Shown here piece by piece: positions 34,639 to 46,947 of a stretch of DNA of 64,000 nucleotides. Numbering within the stretch: the first letter of the stretch is position 1; every line of letters begins with the position of its first letter. Below the pieces are notes generated by a model that was not told the origin of the DNA, made no database searches, and saw only the letters and a program-made list of their open reading frames with translations. The translations under genes and the position numbers were made by a program. The stretch is from Acytostelium subglobosum LB1 (taxonomy: Eukaryota > Evosea > Eumycetozoa > Acytosteliales > Acytosteliaceae), in NCBI RefSeq assembly GCF_000787575.1, contig NW_012236531.1, forward strand, positions 125,490-189,489. Reading direction: 5' to 3'.

Positions 34639-37600
34639 TTATGGTATATTGTAGAGATGATGATCGCCTCGATACTCGTAGTTTGATGGTGATATGCGAT
34701 GATTGGATATCTTGGCAATTGATATCGACAGCTCATCCAATTGTTCATGTGATAGAATGGAAAAGATTGATAGGTGCTTGTTCGATGCTTGCCCATCATT
34801 ATCATTTCCATTGCCATTGCTGTTCATATTGTTGTTGTTGTTGTTGTTGTTCGCAAGATTGAGTGACTTGTTCAAATGTATAAATAACGATATGAGTGAG
34901 ATTATGAACGAGTTCAATGGGTCACCATCCTGGACAACCCTGTTTGCACTGTCGCTAATCAACCTAAAGAACTTGGATAATGTCTTGGACATGTATGGAT
35001 GGTTTCTAATATGAATGAATGAACGTGTTGATGTCAGTACATTGATGAATGGTTGAATGATGGATGTGTATGATACTCACTGTTGGATGTAGAGTGAACA
35101 GTTACAATGTACAAACACTGTGAGACAGAAGTAGGAAAGGTACTGGGCCTTCTGAGATGTGTTGAATGAGCTATTGAAGCTGGCTGGTACGATGGAGTTG
35201 AACAGTATTGGGATGGACTCGACGCCGACCACATTGCCAAGGATGAAACCACCGAGCTCGATGATGCGTATGGTGTTGCTGGTCGAGATGGAATCATTGT
35301 CATTGGTGGACGTTATACAATGCAGCACTTTCTTGGCGACGATGTTTACAAACTGTACCACGTCGGTCTTGTTGATGATGTTGATGATCAGGTCTTTGGG
35401 CACCTCGTTCAGGCGCACCATGAAGCCATCAAATATCTCCTGAATGGTTGCCTGTGGCGATGTCAGCTGTGTCAAGTGCATTGGTGTCTTTTGATACGAG
35501 TTGGCCACCTGAGTGAACACGACCGAGTGATACTGTGTCGATGGAAGAGGGAACTTCTGCATGATGGGGAAGAGTGTAATATTTAAAGTCTCACATATCT
35601 TTGATTGATTGATTGAATGAATGAGTGTGAGTTAGTGATATTGGGGTCATCTGTGTGAGACTGGACATACGTGATGATTGATTTGGAATTGCTCCTGGTC
35701 GAGATTGAAGTTGACAAAGCGATAGTGATCATTCTCACTGCCGTCTGGATTCAGGTAGATGCTCAGCAGTGGGTCGATAAAGATGTGAAAGATTGAAGGG
35801 TTCTTTGCCAGGTATTGGAAGATGATCAGTGATGAGTATGGTACAACATCAATCACTGTTGTCAATATATCCTTGATGCTCTCTGGCGTAGTCAGTAGCC
35901 TCTCATAACATCCAATCAATAAGAATATCAATTGTGGTAGTTTGTGAACAAACTGCCATGGAGAGTAGTTGCTATGTTATGTGTGGAGGATGTTAGTGAG
36001 TGCTTGCGTCACTGGTTGTCTCTTTGACATACTTTAGCACCTCATTGACGAATGAGTCCCTGTTGTTGCTAACGAGTATTTGAAGGATGTTGACATCCTC
36101 TGAGGTCATGCCCTCTTGATGATTGGAACTAAAGTTGATCTCAGAGTCCTTGAAGCTGTCATAGATCCACTTGATGAATGGATTCTCATAAGTAGTATCC
36201 TGTGTCAGTCTCAATCGCGAGGTCAAAAGGTCCAAGTTATATTGATTGTATTTGAGCTGCAATGTGATTGATTGAGTGAGTGAATGAGTTAGTGGGCTTG
36301 GCTTATACCTGAGGTATACTGATTGATCAAACATACCCTGTAGAGAGTGACTAGATAGGATAAAAGAGCAAAGGGGATTGAGAAGTATGAATGGATGCCA
36401 GAGTCGTTGGTCGTTCGGCCAAGTGAGTCACAACATTTGATGACAAACATGAATAGTTGGATGATGTATCCATGCACGTCAATCATATCGATGACCAATG
36501 GCTCGGACAGTGTGGCCAGCAAGAACATCAGCGTCTTCCTGTTGCCATAGGGATCTACCGTGTCCAATACCTCAAATAGAGCGGCCATCAACTTGTCCTG
36601 ATAGTCACAACTAGGATTGACCAGATTCTGTCTCAACGACGCAGTGACATCCTGCATATCCTGGACACTCGTCTCACTGTTCAGGGACATCAACGCATCC
36701 TTCAGTCTCGCAACTCCCTGTGTGTGATCCATTTGGTCAGTTGATTGATTGATCAGGTGATCAAATGATTGAACTTACACTTTGTGAGTGAACAGTAAAG
36801 TTGGTGGGCAACTGAGAGTTGGGGACTGATGGCGAGCCTTGTTGCATCTCGATCTCGGCAGTGTCAATCTCACTCTGATAGAGTGGGAATCGCTCGCGTA
36901 GAGAGGACACGTCAACAAGGTTGCGCTTGACCATCACCAATAGGATCGCGAGCAATACATTGTCCGTGTATGATATCATCTCAAACAGACTGGGTATCTG
37001 AGATATCTGATACAGTGCATCGACCATACACTGTGCATTGGTGCTGGGCGATGTGGCCTCAATGTAGAGCGGCAGCTTGATGAGCAGCAATGCCTTTATG
37101 CGCCGGAACTCGCTGGACTGTGTGTCGTTGTTGGCCGTCATTCGTTGGAAGGCAATACGGAGCAGCTCAAAGAAGTAGTTGGTGGGCGCGATCGCCTTGA
37201 CTGAGCGGAGCCAGTCAAATTTGTACAGCGCGTCAAAGGGTGACATTGAGATGTTGGTGCCGGCGACCTCCTCGTCGAACCACAGCTGCAGCGCGAGTAT
37301 ATGCGCGGACTGGCTCTGTTGCATGTTGTTGTTGTTGTCCAAGTTCATCGACATGTCGTTCTGTTGTTGTTGGAGGTTGGTCGTGTGCAGCGCCTGGATC
37401 TCGCTCGTGGGCAGCTGTGATTGGAGAAGCGCAGAGTGTGTGGCCGAGAGCAGGTTGGGATGGTTGGAGACGATCGATGTCCTCAGCGCCCAGGATACCG
37501 TGTGCTCCGAGTCGCCAGCCACATAGGTGTTGTCCACGATTGTTTGAATGTTGCTGAGCAGCTGCGTCAACTCGCCAAACGCGCTGGGCACCTCCCGCTG

Positions 37601-38804
37601 CGACTGCTGCACGTACGACGTCAGTCTCTGGTTCTGCGACAGGCCCGCCAGCACATTCAAACATTGAAGTGCGTTCTCAAATGGCATATTGGCGCGCATA
37701 GCCGTTGGTGATTGATCGCGTGAGGTTGTGGTCGTCGTCGTCGTCGATTGTGTTGGCTGGGTGTGATGATCGTTGAGAACATCGAGTATGGTCCGCAACA
37801 GAAGTGAAATGACTCGACATAGGCCGGTCAGATGATCGATGTATATGGCTCGCCTATCGTTCGATGATGTCGCGTCGCTCATCGATGACTCGACGACTGG
37901 CGATGGAGATGACGTGCTAGCATTGGCCATATCGACGTCAACATTGGCCATGTCACCGCCGCCATATATCGATTGATAAGAGTTCTGATTCTTTCGCTTC
38001 TTGAGTATACTTCTGTCGGGGCCGCCGCCAACCGAGTCGTCGCCCATGCCCCCATCATCACCTTCGTCATCATTGTCATCATCGTCGCCTCTCTTCCTCT
38101 TTGTCTCCAAAGTGAAGCCATCTGTATGTTGTCCGTTCGGGAGGCCGTTGGCGCCGCCACCAACACTGCTCTTGCCCTTGCCCTTGTCCCTGCTTTTGCC
38201 CTTGCCGTTGCCGCTGCCATTGACATTGCCATTGATATGGGTGGTGATGTCCATCGAGCAGTCTCCATTCATTGATGCCTTGCTGTTGCGTTCGCATCCA
38301 TCTACATGCTGGTGGCCATGGGCAGCATCAATGCTGACAGACTTGATCTGTGAACGCTGTTGAATGAGTCTGACAACATCGAATAGAATGAGCAGTACGT
38401 TCTGAAAGTGTGCAGGCTTTGTTGGAGTTGCATGCTGAGCTACCGAATTGAACAGTTGACCGTACTCAACCATCTTTGTCGCCAACGCATATCGTAGATA
38501 AGACACAAGCAGTGGACTTTGGACCGGTCCAACAAACATCTGTCTCATCAATACATCTTTGAGATTGTTTGATTGATCAGTATCACTCATTCAATCAATC
38601 AATCAAACAAACACTCTACATACCTGCAATTGATTGTTTATCATTGTTTGATAGGGTTGACTTTGAGTTGTTGATTGATACAGCGGTTGATATGCGCATT
38701 GACCATTGTAAGGGTGATGCACGAGATCTCCATGAATCGATCGTTGTCGACTGTATCATCTCGATCACTCTGTTTGTTGATGCATTGTCAATGACCATTG
38801 TCAT
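34639..38804 (-). CDS. med24: Mediator complex subunit 24
   Basis: Seven exons are inferred: 38804-38624, 38556-36779, 36717-36337, 36256-36033, 35971-35671, 35598-35081 and 35005-34639. All are in frame and give 1249 residues. Across the first junction the N-terminus reads SWRSRASPLQWSMRIS and then IADVLMRQMFVGP, SPLLVSYLRYALATKMVEY. This matches the order and spacing I recall for animal MED24 (W-x-ERW-x2-YQW, then LLEQAM-GP and LSYLKYA-x5-MVSY). Residues about 130-275 are an insertion of charged, Gly/Asp/Lys-rich low complexity. MED24 sits in the Mediator tail and links transcription activators to RNA polymerase II. An ATG at 38590 would give a shorter frame but lies within the first intron, so it is rejected. 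Confidence 0.87.
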
Positions 38805-39894
38805 TCATTCAAGAAGAAGTGTCTTCGTCGTCGTTGTCGTTGTCTTGTCGTTGTCGTCTTGTCCCTTTGCTTCCTTGCTTCCTTGCTTCCTTCTTCCTTC
38901 ACTTCTTGTTTTATCCTTTATAAAGACGTAAAACTACAATAAATGAGATGTATTATAATATTAAATGTTTATATATATTAACACTAGACCCCGCACAACA
39001 CATAATAATAATAAGCAATAACAATCAACCCCCTTTCATTCTTTGTTCATCTTGTTGTTGTGAACACACAAACACACACACACTAATTTAAAATGATTGG
39101 AAATGCGCGCATTTATAACTGAATGACCATGCCATTACCTGCATTGGGTCTTGTAGTTGTCTAAGTTCAAAGTTGTTCAACTTTGGAGTATGTACCTAAT
39201 GTCAATAGTATACTATAGTTTTCCAAGAAGAGAATGTTTCCACTTACTATTTTAATTAAGGTAATTAGTAAAGTAATACCGATGAATGGCCCATTCACAC
39301 AACGTTTCAATATTCAATTACTAAGACTCCATTTGGTTCTGGAACTAACGACGAACACTGAGCACTCGTTGTCATCTAGAGGGGGCATCCACTCTAAACG
39401 AAAAGACATTGATTGACCCGACGACGAAGGCAAAGAATGCGAGTGAGTTAGGGAGAGAGGGGAAGGGCGGGACGACGATCATTAAAATATATAGGGGAGA
39501 TATAAAAGAAATGTTGACAGCAGCAGTGTCGGCTCTATCTGAACGGCACCAGCTGACTCTTTCGGGACATGATTGTGAACTTTGTTTGTGTGTGTGGCCC
39601 AGGTAGCCTCATCTTGAAAGGTCAAAATCATTAAGTGTTCTTCTTCTTTACAACATTATTATCACACTCACACCACCCCACACCTCTAAGTCAACCACAA
39701 CCAAGATCGTAATCGTCATTCAATCTTTCATTTATTCACTCCGCATCACACAGATACACACAACTTATAATATATATATCACATTATACTTGAGGGACCA
39801 AACAAACAATCAAACAAACAAACAATCAAATCAATCAATCAGTTCATCTCTCTTTTTAAATTGATATAGATAGATAGATACTAGGGTGTAAGCT
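38805..39894. promoter_or_regulatory. Divergent intergenic region
   Basis: About 1.1 kb between med24 (-) and the Asn-rich gene (+). It has CTT repeats just upstream of med24 (38820-38920), AT-rich stretches (38940-39010) and ACAAACAA repeats near 39800. Short open frames at 39234-39606 lack any recognisable protein character. Confidence 0.4.
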
Positions 39895-41211
39895 ATGAGC
39901 TTCAGCAGTGTCAATAACAGCAACAACAATGACAACAATGATGAGTTGGCAGCAAACATTAGACAACAACAACAACAACAACAACAACAATACCAGAGTG
40001 CAGCAGTAGGGGGAGTCAATAGTCTAGTGATAGGTCTCAACAAATCATTCCAATCATTGAATATTGATAACAATCAACAACAACAACAGCAGCAGGGCAC
40101 AAGTACATTGATTACAATAACATCTCCACTACATTTTAATGAGCAACATCATCAAACACAACAACAACATAATCAACTATCAAACAGTAATAACGCTGTA
40201 ACAACGGGTACTGCCGGAGCAACCAATACCGCCGCTGCACCAACCGTCACAACATTCAAGACAGCAGTGCTGCCCAACAACCGATCACAAAAGCCAAGGG
40301 CACTATCTCCACTCAGCAAAGAGAAGCAGGTATGTTCGATATCAAATGATTGATTGAATGAATGAATGAGTGTACGTGAACTAACATTGATTTAATCAAT
40401 CAATCAATCAATCAATCATAAAGCGAGTATCATTCTCACCATTGGTAGAGGAGTTTGCAACTGATAATAATGTACATAATAGCAACAACAACAATAATAA
40501 TAATAATAATAGTAATGTAGAAAGAATCAATGATATCAATAATAGTATAGGTAGCAGTGCTGCCTTCAATATGAATAACAATATGCTCAACTCGAACAAC
40601 ATCAACAACTTTATCGACAGTCTTAACAATGTATCAATGTTTGGACGAAGTGGACGCGGTATGTCTTTGTCAAATCAAACTATGTCCTCATCATCATTAA
40701 GGTTACTGACTGACACTTATTCAATCAATCAATCAAACGACAACAGAGATATTCCAGTTTGATGAAGAATTTGAGGAAGAGGTTGCTGCAAGCGAGACAT
40801 CAAGAGTTAATGAGGTTGAGATGAGTATGGATGATGATGATGAGCCACAACATGTGGAGCCAACATCATCCAATCGTCTGAGAAGTAATGATCTTGTTCA
40901 GGAGATCAAGCTTGGCACATCACTACCAATGGAGATACCATCCAGGCTTGCTCAAAGCCTACAAAAGAACTCATTCGCCACGATGGACATCATCCCATCA
41001 GAGTCTGAGAAGAAGGTATGATTAGATTAGTTATGTGATCACTCAAGAGTGTGCCCAAGTCTGACACATCCTTCTATACCACGCACTTTAGAAACATGTG
41101 ACACCAAGACAATCATGGGTGGATACGCTACACAATATGGACAATGATGAGATGGCAATGTCCTTTGCTGTGCCAACATCATTAAGCAAGAAGCCAAAGT
41201 CATTTATATAA
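39895..41211 (+). CDS. Asn/Gln-rich protein with RVxF-type motif
   Basis: Four exons, 39895-40329, 40424-40658, 40747-41015 and 41092-41211, encode 352 residues with intact frame. The protein is mostly Asn and Gln homopolymers and Thr/Ser. Conserved-looking islands are [15 protein letters not shown] directly joined by splicing to [11 protein letters not shown] (about 138-157), an acidic stretch with [13 protein letters not shown] (about 224-240), and the C-terminal [20 protein letters not shown] fits the RVxF docking site for protein phosphatase 1, and a Ser inside it would make it phospho-regulated; this is inference. No enzyme or DNA-binding domain is seen. An alternative is a short regulatory protein of unknown partner. 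Confidence 0.75.
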
Positions 41212-41860
41212 CATCCCCAACACGTGGGCATATCCTTCGTTCGGGTTCACTCCACCTTTCCTCCCCTCCAACCAACAACAACAAGCAACAACGCCAACAA
41301 CTTATTTATGCACCGTTCCAACCAGCCAGACAGCCAGCACATGAAATGGGCGTCTTTGTCTGGTCTAGTCCAGTCCAGTCTAGTCTACTCTGGAGTCTAG
41401 ACATCCACAGTGCGTCCCCACGTCAAACCAACACCTACGCCCGATCGCGTAGATTGGTCCGAGTCAGAGTTACCACCCCTCTGACATTGGTGCACACCTT
41501 TGGTTCCCTCATCCCATCCCTTCCTACACTTACCCTTACCCTCCCCTTCCATTTCATTCCTTTTTTTCTCCGTCTCTCTTCTTTCTTCCCCATCCCTCTC
41601 CGAATCATTCTCCGACCTTGCTATTGAATGTATTATCGATATTATGATTGATGGACGATGAACAACAACTACTACAACAAAGACAACAAAGACATTGGTG
41701 TGCACCTGTGTTTGATCACAGCCAATAAACCATTATATATATATCATATACATCCAGCCATAAATAATTATGGGCAATAACACAGTAGTAGCGGTAGGAG
41801 TAGAAGTAGTTGGTGGCGTGACAGGATGGGAAAACCAATCCATCATTTTAGTACTACTAT
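41212..41860. other. Intergenic spacer
   Basis: About 650 bp between the convergent Asn-rich and cathepsin genes. A C/T-rich stretch (41500-41610) produces long open frames on both strands without protein character. No RNA gene seen. Confidence 0.45.
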
Positions 41861-41869
41861 TTAGGTCTG

Positions 41870-41906
41870 TCTGGTGTAGCCCAATTGCAGTCGGTCGAGC
41901 TGTTTA
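41870..41906 (-). repeat. Second, diverged copy of the cathepsin terminal-exon junction
   Basis: About 33 bases matching 41929-41964 (same CAG acceptor, same GCAATTGGGCTACACCAGAC-like core) are repeated 59 bp further on, with a 4-base insertion. Read as an alternative exon it would end with a different 12-residue tail and stop at 41861-41863. Confidence 0.75.
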
Positions 41907-43133
41907 GTTCATTGGGAATCCCTTCAAGTCTGGTGTAGCCCAGTTGCAGTCAAGCTGTTTGGTTGATTGAATAGTGCAGTTAGTATACAGGGAAACCAAT
42001 CAGATGGCGAGTATTGGTTGTACATACCTCGATACCAAGGTTCTCGAACATGGAGCCCTGGACGATTCTGAAGAATCCGTGCTCACCCCAGTAGGTGCCC
42101 CAGGAGTTTCTGACGATCCAGTAGTTGACGCCATTCTCAACACCCCATCCGACAATGCTGACAATGTGGTTGGAACTAAGGTATAGGTAGGTTAGCTTTG
42201 ATGTTCAACCATTCGGTAATGGTTATGGTAGTAATACATACAGTGGAGCAGCAACAAACTCCTTGAAGATACCTCCAGTGTAGGCCTCCAACTTGTCGGT
42301 GGCATCAATGCTGCAGGCAATTGGACCTCTGGCGTAAACCTCAGCCATGATGTCGTTGGCACCAGAGACAGTTCCGACCTCATCAACGTAGATGTTGGTG
42401 TAGTTGGCAACAGCAGTGCAGGTCTAAAAATTGATTCGATTAATTGATTAGTCATGTGATCTGCAGTGAGGGTGTGAGTGATTGATCCAAACATACTCCG
42501 TCTGGGGAACAGGTCTTGCAGGATGGGGTGCAGGCAAGTCCGTTCTCGGCTTGGTATGGCTGGCAACTAATGATTGATGTTGGGATAAGATGTCTGTTAG
42601 TATGATGGAATCATTCCATGAACATTGGCCGAGTGAATGAACTTACGTCTCATCAACGATTCCCTTCTTCTTCATGAACTCGTAGGCGGAACGGGGGTCA
42701 CCACCATCACACGTACCACCACCGTTGCAGTTGATCAAGTGCTGTGGAGCGAGGTTGACCTGGGGCCAAACACCACGACGGAGGATGTTAATTCTGTCCG
42801 AGAGGGCAGAGGTGGAGCCGAAAGCCCAACAGCCACCACAGTATTGTGGAATGTGCTGGTTTCTCGACCAGGTCAAGTAGTTGATACCAGAGACGTTTCT
42901 CCAACTGTTTGATTGATGATGTTAGTATGAGTGATTGATTGATCGATTGATTGATTGATTGAAACATACTCCCATGATGATGGAATAGATGTGACGGTAT
43001 CCTTTGGAAGTGGAGTCTTGATGGTGTCGACGAACTTCTCAGAGCTCTTCTTGTAGCAGGTTGGGTGTCTGCCAGCCGAGGCAACGGCGGACAAGACAAC
43101 AACAGTCAAAAGGAGGGAGGCAATAAACTTCAT
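41904..43133 (-). CDS. ctsZ: Cathepsin Z-type papain-family cysteine protease
   Basis: Six exons are inferred: 43133-42970, 42904-42647, 42566-42497, 42423-42242, 42175-42028 and 41954-41904, encoding 290 residues. A signal peptide ([20 protein letters not shown]) is followed by a very short propeptide (HPTCYKK), as in cathepsin X/Z. The mature start [19 protein letters not shown] and [14 protein letters not shown] carry the oxyanion-hole Gln and catalytic Cys; the catalytic His is in [10 protein letters not shown] and the Asn in [11 protein letters not shown]. Cathepsin Z is a lysosomal carboxypeptidase. Two differences from the usual CGSCWAH are visible: Gly for Ser and Phe for His next to the active Cys. 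The last exon codes only [16 protein letters not shown] and lies beside a duplicated copy. Confidence 0.92.
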
Positions 43134-43632
43134 TGTTTGTTGTGTGTAGTTGTATATGTTGTAGTATGAATATATGTGTTTTAAAAAGTGGAGCCTAAAC
43201 ACAAAGAAGGTATGATAGGCAATCCCTGCCGCTGGTGGACTTGGATGTGGACGGATGGTCTTGCATGGACCTTCATGCTTCCATGTGGGATACAAACAAC
43301 CATGCAAACAACCCCAAAGAACACTCCAAGCCATCTGATATTTGCAAAAAAATTAAAAAAATCACTTTGGAGGCTTCCTTGGAGTAGTTGTGAGTCCCGA
43401 CAATCGACCCCCAATGCAAGGGCCAATATGTCACGACTCAAACATTACCCATCAATGTCGGTTGACATTTTGGCATGCAATGACATGGTGTAGACAGGTC
43501 AACAATAATGACAATGACAACGATTGATTATTTGTTTGAATATTTATTCATTGATGTGTTTGGGTAACAAGGACAATAGAATCGTCAACTACTTCAAATG
43601 GGGTGATGTCGGACGATGAAGTATGGACTACT
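43134..43632. other. Intergenic spacer
   Basis: About 500 bp between two minus-strand genes; holds the cathepsin promoter. No supportable gene; an A-rich run lies at 43340-43370. Confidence 0.45.
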
Positions 43633-44902
43633 TTAGTTGACTGTATGGTACACTTGTTGGCTGTGTGGAAACCTCCATTGGTACCACTCGATGAAAAGGA
43701 AGATGATGATATAGAAGGCAAAGAGGAAGCCAAAGACTACGATGATTCCTTGTGGTACGCCATAGAGTAGCATACCTAGAATGATGGTGACAAAGCCAAA
43801 TATTTGGGTGATGCGACCGCCAAAGTGATGGATGATGTCTGGGAACAGGGGAGTCTTGGTACGGTTTGGATCATACATGAGGTGCGACGTGGAGCCCATG
43901 ATGACGGTGACAAAGAACAGCACCAGTGTCGTGATACCCATGATGGCATGGTTAGACGACATCTCAAGGCCGCCACAATGCTTGATGGCCATGCCCAGAC
44001 CAATGATGGAGAAGACGACGCCAGTGAACAGCGTGATCATGTGGACGGGGAACCACCAGGCATGCGACTGACGCAGGAAGCGAGCAATAAATATACCGAA
44101 TGGCATGATGACACCAAACGTGAAGAACATGAAGCCAATGTGATAACCGATAAAGACCTCGAGATCGTTTTCGGCGGTGTGTGCTACTAGGTCCAGCTTG
44201 ACGCGGCCGGCATGACCAATGCCGTGGAAGGCAAAGGTGTTATTTTCGCCGTGTGCCCAGACAAGGTCGAGGCCGGCAGGTCCCACAACAATATCATTGT
44301 CTCCGTGCACATCACCAGTGACGAGCTTGCGGGTGAAGATGAAGAAGGAGTAGTCGGCGGTCTGGTAGCCAGAGAAGGACAGGATGTCATTGGTGCCGTT
44401 GACCTTGATGCTGGTGTCGGGGATGGGGGGTGGGCCGCCACCGGGGGTCGACACCATGTCTGTGACGGTGACAGTGGGCTCGAATGTTGCCACGGCAAAG
44501 TCGACGCCGACCATTGCCTTGGGTTGGTTGTCATTGTAGGTGTGCCATCCGATTCCGAGCCATGAAGCCACGTTGGCAGACACAGCAAAGGTGATCGTAT
44601 CGTTCATGAGCTCCCATTGGATCTGAAGTCCAGTCAGTGGATCGAGCACTATAGGATCAGTCAATGCGGCTAATAAAAAAAAATGTAATAGTATAAAATA
44701 CGGTTAGGACTCAGAGTGACACTCGTATTAAATGATCATGATCATGATCGAAAGAAGAGGAGGAATATGCGTGTTCATGTTGTTGACTGATGACTGAAAA
44801 GAGGAGGAGAAGGAAGAGGAGGAATTGGAACTATGTCATACCATAAGTAATGGAGATCAGGCTGACCATCACGATGGACATTATGATTGTTGAATGTCTC
44901 AT
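43633..44902 (-). CDS. DOMON / cytochrome b561 transmembrane protein
   Basis: Exon 1 (44902-44842) encodes a signal peptide (MRHSTIIMSIVMVSLISITY); a 172-nt intron and exon 2 (44669-43633) complete 365 residues. After cleavage comes a DOMON domain (about 25-175) with WLGIGWHTY and FFIFTRKLVTGD strands, then five to six hydrophobic helices of cytochrome b561 type. Candidate heme-ligand His residues are in GYHIGFMFF, PVHMITLFTG, NHAIMGITT and HHFGGRITQ. Proteins of this CYBDOM class move electrons across membranes, for example for ferric reduction or ascorbate recycling. The C-terminus is a short cytosolic tail. It is transcribed away from the Rad6-type E2 gene. Confidence 0.88.
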
Positions 44903-45598
44903 GGTTCTTTATGTTTGATTGTTTGATTGTTGGCACGCAGTTGGAGCTGGGGCTGGCTGGCTTGCTGGCGGGCTGGGTATGTGGAGAGGAGGAGGAAGGA
45001 AGAGGAGGAAGGAGGAAGAAGGAATGAAAGAATATAAAATAAAATAAATAAATTAATAAATATAATAAGTTATTATATATCTATCTATATATGATATAGT
45101 TGTGTGATGTGAGTGATAAGAATAGAATGACAGTTTGGTATGTTTCTGAACGTGTCTAGAACTTTTTGTGCATGCCCCCAAACTGATATCTCTTTCTTTC
45201 AAAACGTGTCATAGATATTCAATCAAAAAATTGGGTAATGGGCAATTGAGTCCCCCATCCTAGGTTTTGTGACCTTTGCAATCCGATACGGATACTTGAT
45301 GCAGACACTTATTATCAAAGTTATGAACTTCAATTAATCACTTAGATTGAGTGTAAGTATTGTTTGTTATATATTTAAAGAAGTATGAATGAATGAATGA
45401 ATGAATGAATACAGACTAGTAAGATAGGAGCTACTTTATCATATTCGAATTCAATAATTGGATGTATTGAATGATACAGATCCCACTAATGTTACCAATT
45501 GTTTACCAAAAAAAGGAATTGTGGAGATCTAAACAACAAACAACAAACACAACAACTTATGATAAAGATAAAGATATAGAGTTAGAGATAGACATAGA
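44903..45598. promoter_or_regulatory. Divergent intergenic region
   Basis: About 700 bp between the b561 gene (-) and the E2 gene (+). A purine-rich GGA/GAA stretch (about 44985-45040) abuts an AT-rich stretch (45030-45105), and GAAT repeats lie at 45380-45410. No gene or RNA recognised. Confidence 0.45.
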
Positions 45599-46236
45599 AT
45601 GAGTACGTCAATGATAAGATTGATGAGTGATCTGAAACAGATGAAGGATGAACCACCTGATGGTGTGAGTGCAAGTCCAATCGATAGTCGTAATCTAATG
45701 CATTGGACTGCGACTATTGTTGGTCCAGAGGACTCTGCATTCGAAGGTGGTATATTCAACTTATCAATGCTATTCAGTGATATGTACCCAAATGTACCTC
45801 CAAAGGTGCACTTCACAACAGATATATTCCATCCAAATGGTAAATGATTGATTGGTTGATTGATTTGTTGATTGATAGATTGATTGATTGAAGAGTATTA
45901 AACATTGAAATCAAACTCAACACTCTATAGTATATACTGATGGTTCAATATGTTTAGATATCCTGGCGAACAAATGGTCACCAGTCTACTCTGTCTGTTC
46001 ATTATTAACTTCAATACAGGTATGTATTGGATGAATACACAAGCTCATTCATACATTCATACATTCATTCAGTCGCTCATTCAATAACTCAATCAATTAA
46101 TGATGAATAGTCGTTGTTGGCGGATGAGAATCCCAATTCACCAGCCAATCCAGAGGCTGCAAAGTTATATGTTAGTGATCGAAAGGCTTATAGAAGGAGA
46201 GTCCGAGTATGTGTGGAGCAAAGTGCCAACATATAG
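45599..46236 (+). CDS. Rad6/UBE2A-B-type ubiquitin-conjugating enzyme E2
   Basis: Exons 45599-45839, 45931-46019 and 46111-46236 encode 151 residues, essentially the length of Rad6 (152 in human). The protein keeps the E2 fold landmarks: [25 protein letters not shown] with the catalytic Cys in the ICLDIL context, and [14 protein letters not shown], which is highly characteristic of the Rad6 group. The catalytic HPN-to-Cys segment is rebuilt across the first intron. Rad6-type E2s mono-ubiquitinate histone H2B and PCNA. A few positions differ from the consensus ([13 protein letters not shown] for NRWSPTYDVSSIL), so it could be a paralogue and not the main Rad6. Confidence 0.9.
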
Positions 46237-46443
46237 AAAGAGAGACTCTCTCTCTCAATCATTGAGTATCTGTAAATAATAATAAGTATATTTAATTATC
46301 ACCAGTATTGGATGGAGTAAAATAATTATATGATTGTGGAATGGTCTAAGATTTATTACAGTACCATTGTAAATACATGTATTAATTCTGTTCAAATATA
46401 TCTTTAGATTGAAATCTATTATCATTTTTTTATTAAAAAATCG

Positions 46444-46742
46444 TCAATCCTCCCGATTATGACGACAATGGATGTGATGAGCGGGATCTTCAATGCACAG
46501 ATAAATCTCCTCCTCTTTGATATCATAATTATTTAAGTCAAACTCTTCCCTTTTCAAAGTATCGACGACTGTTTCCAGAGTACTGTAAAAGACTCCTAAA
46601 TCAATGGAATCAGTCGGATCAGATAGTTTTGTTAAATAGTAATTCACATCAATACCTGTAAGTCGTCTGATCCTGTTCTTGGTGAAATCGCTTTCAAAAT
46701 AGAGTTTGAGTGCACTTTCTATTCGTTTATCTTATCTGTCAT
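46444..46742 (-). CDS. Small hypothetical protein, about 98 aa, with one apparent frameshift
   Basis: An open stretch from about 46725 to the stop at 46444 encodes non-repetitive, protein-like sequence (for example YFESDFTKNRIRRLTGIDVN and STLETVVDTLKREEF). The ATG at 46742 (MTDKIN) is in a different frame by one base, near 46725, so either a base was lost in the draft or the start lies elsewhere. Undetermined bases occur about 100 bp away, which favours sequence error. It is acidic, without Cys clusters or membrane segments until the C-terminal HHIHCRH. No family recognised. It lies tail-to-tail with the E2 gene and head-to-head with the Cys/Lys-rich gene. Confidence 0.45.
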
Positions 46743-46947
46743 ATCTTACACCTGTTGATGAATGAATGATTGATCGTATCCTTCATTCCAAACACCCCAA
46801 AAAGTCTATTTTTTCAAGAATTAATTGTTTTTTAGAGGAAATATANATTTTTTCTTTCTTCCAGTTGTTTATTCAATNAATCAGACGACANNCATTCAAA
46901 CATTCAATCATACAATCAAATAATCAAACACATTCATACATTCATTC
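46743..46947. other. Short divergent region with undetermined bases
   Basis: Contains N at 46846, 46878, 46891 and 46892, plus ATTCA repeats at 46890-46945. Promoters for both flanking genes would be here; the sequence is not reliable enough for more. Confidence 0.4.

Noticed and set aside
38588-38590. ATG at 38590 as the Med24 start
   Set aside because: It lies inside an intron with GTATGT donor and CAAAG acceptor; the upstream exon 38804-38624 fits frame and restores the MED24-like N-terminus.
39234-39606. Two short plus-strand frames
   Set aside because: No sequence character of a protein and no splice context; they sit in the divergent promoter region.
41346-41705. Open frames on both strands
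   Set aside because: They are caused by a C/T-rich stretch in the spacer and lack start context or protein character.
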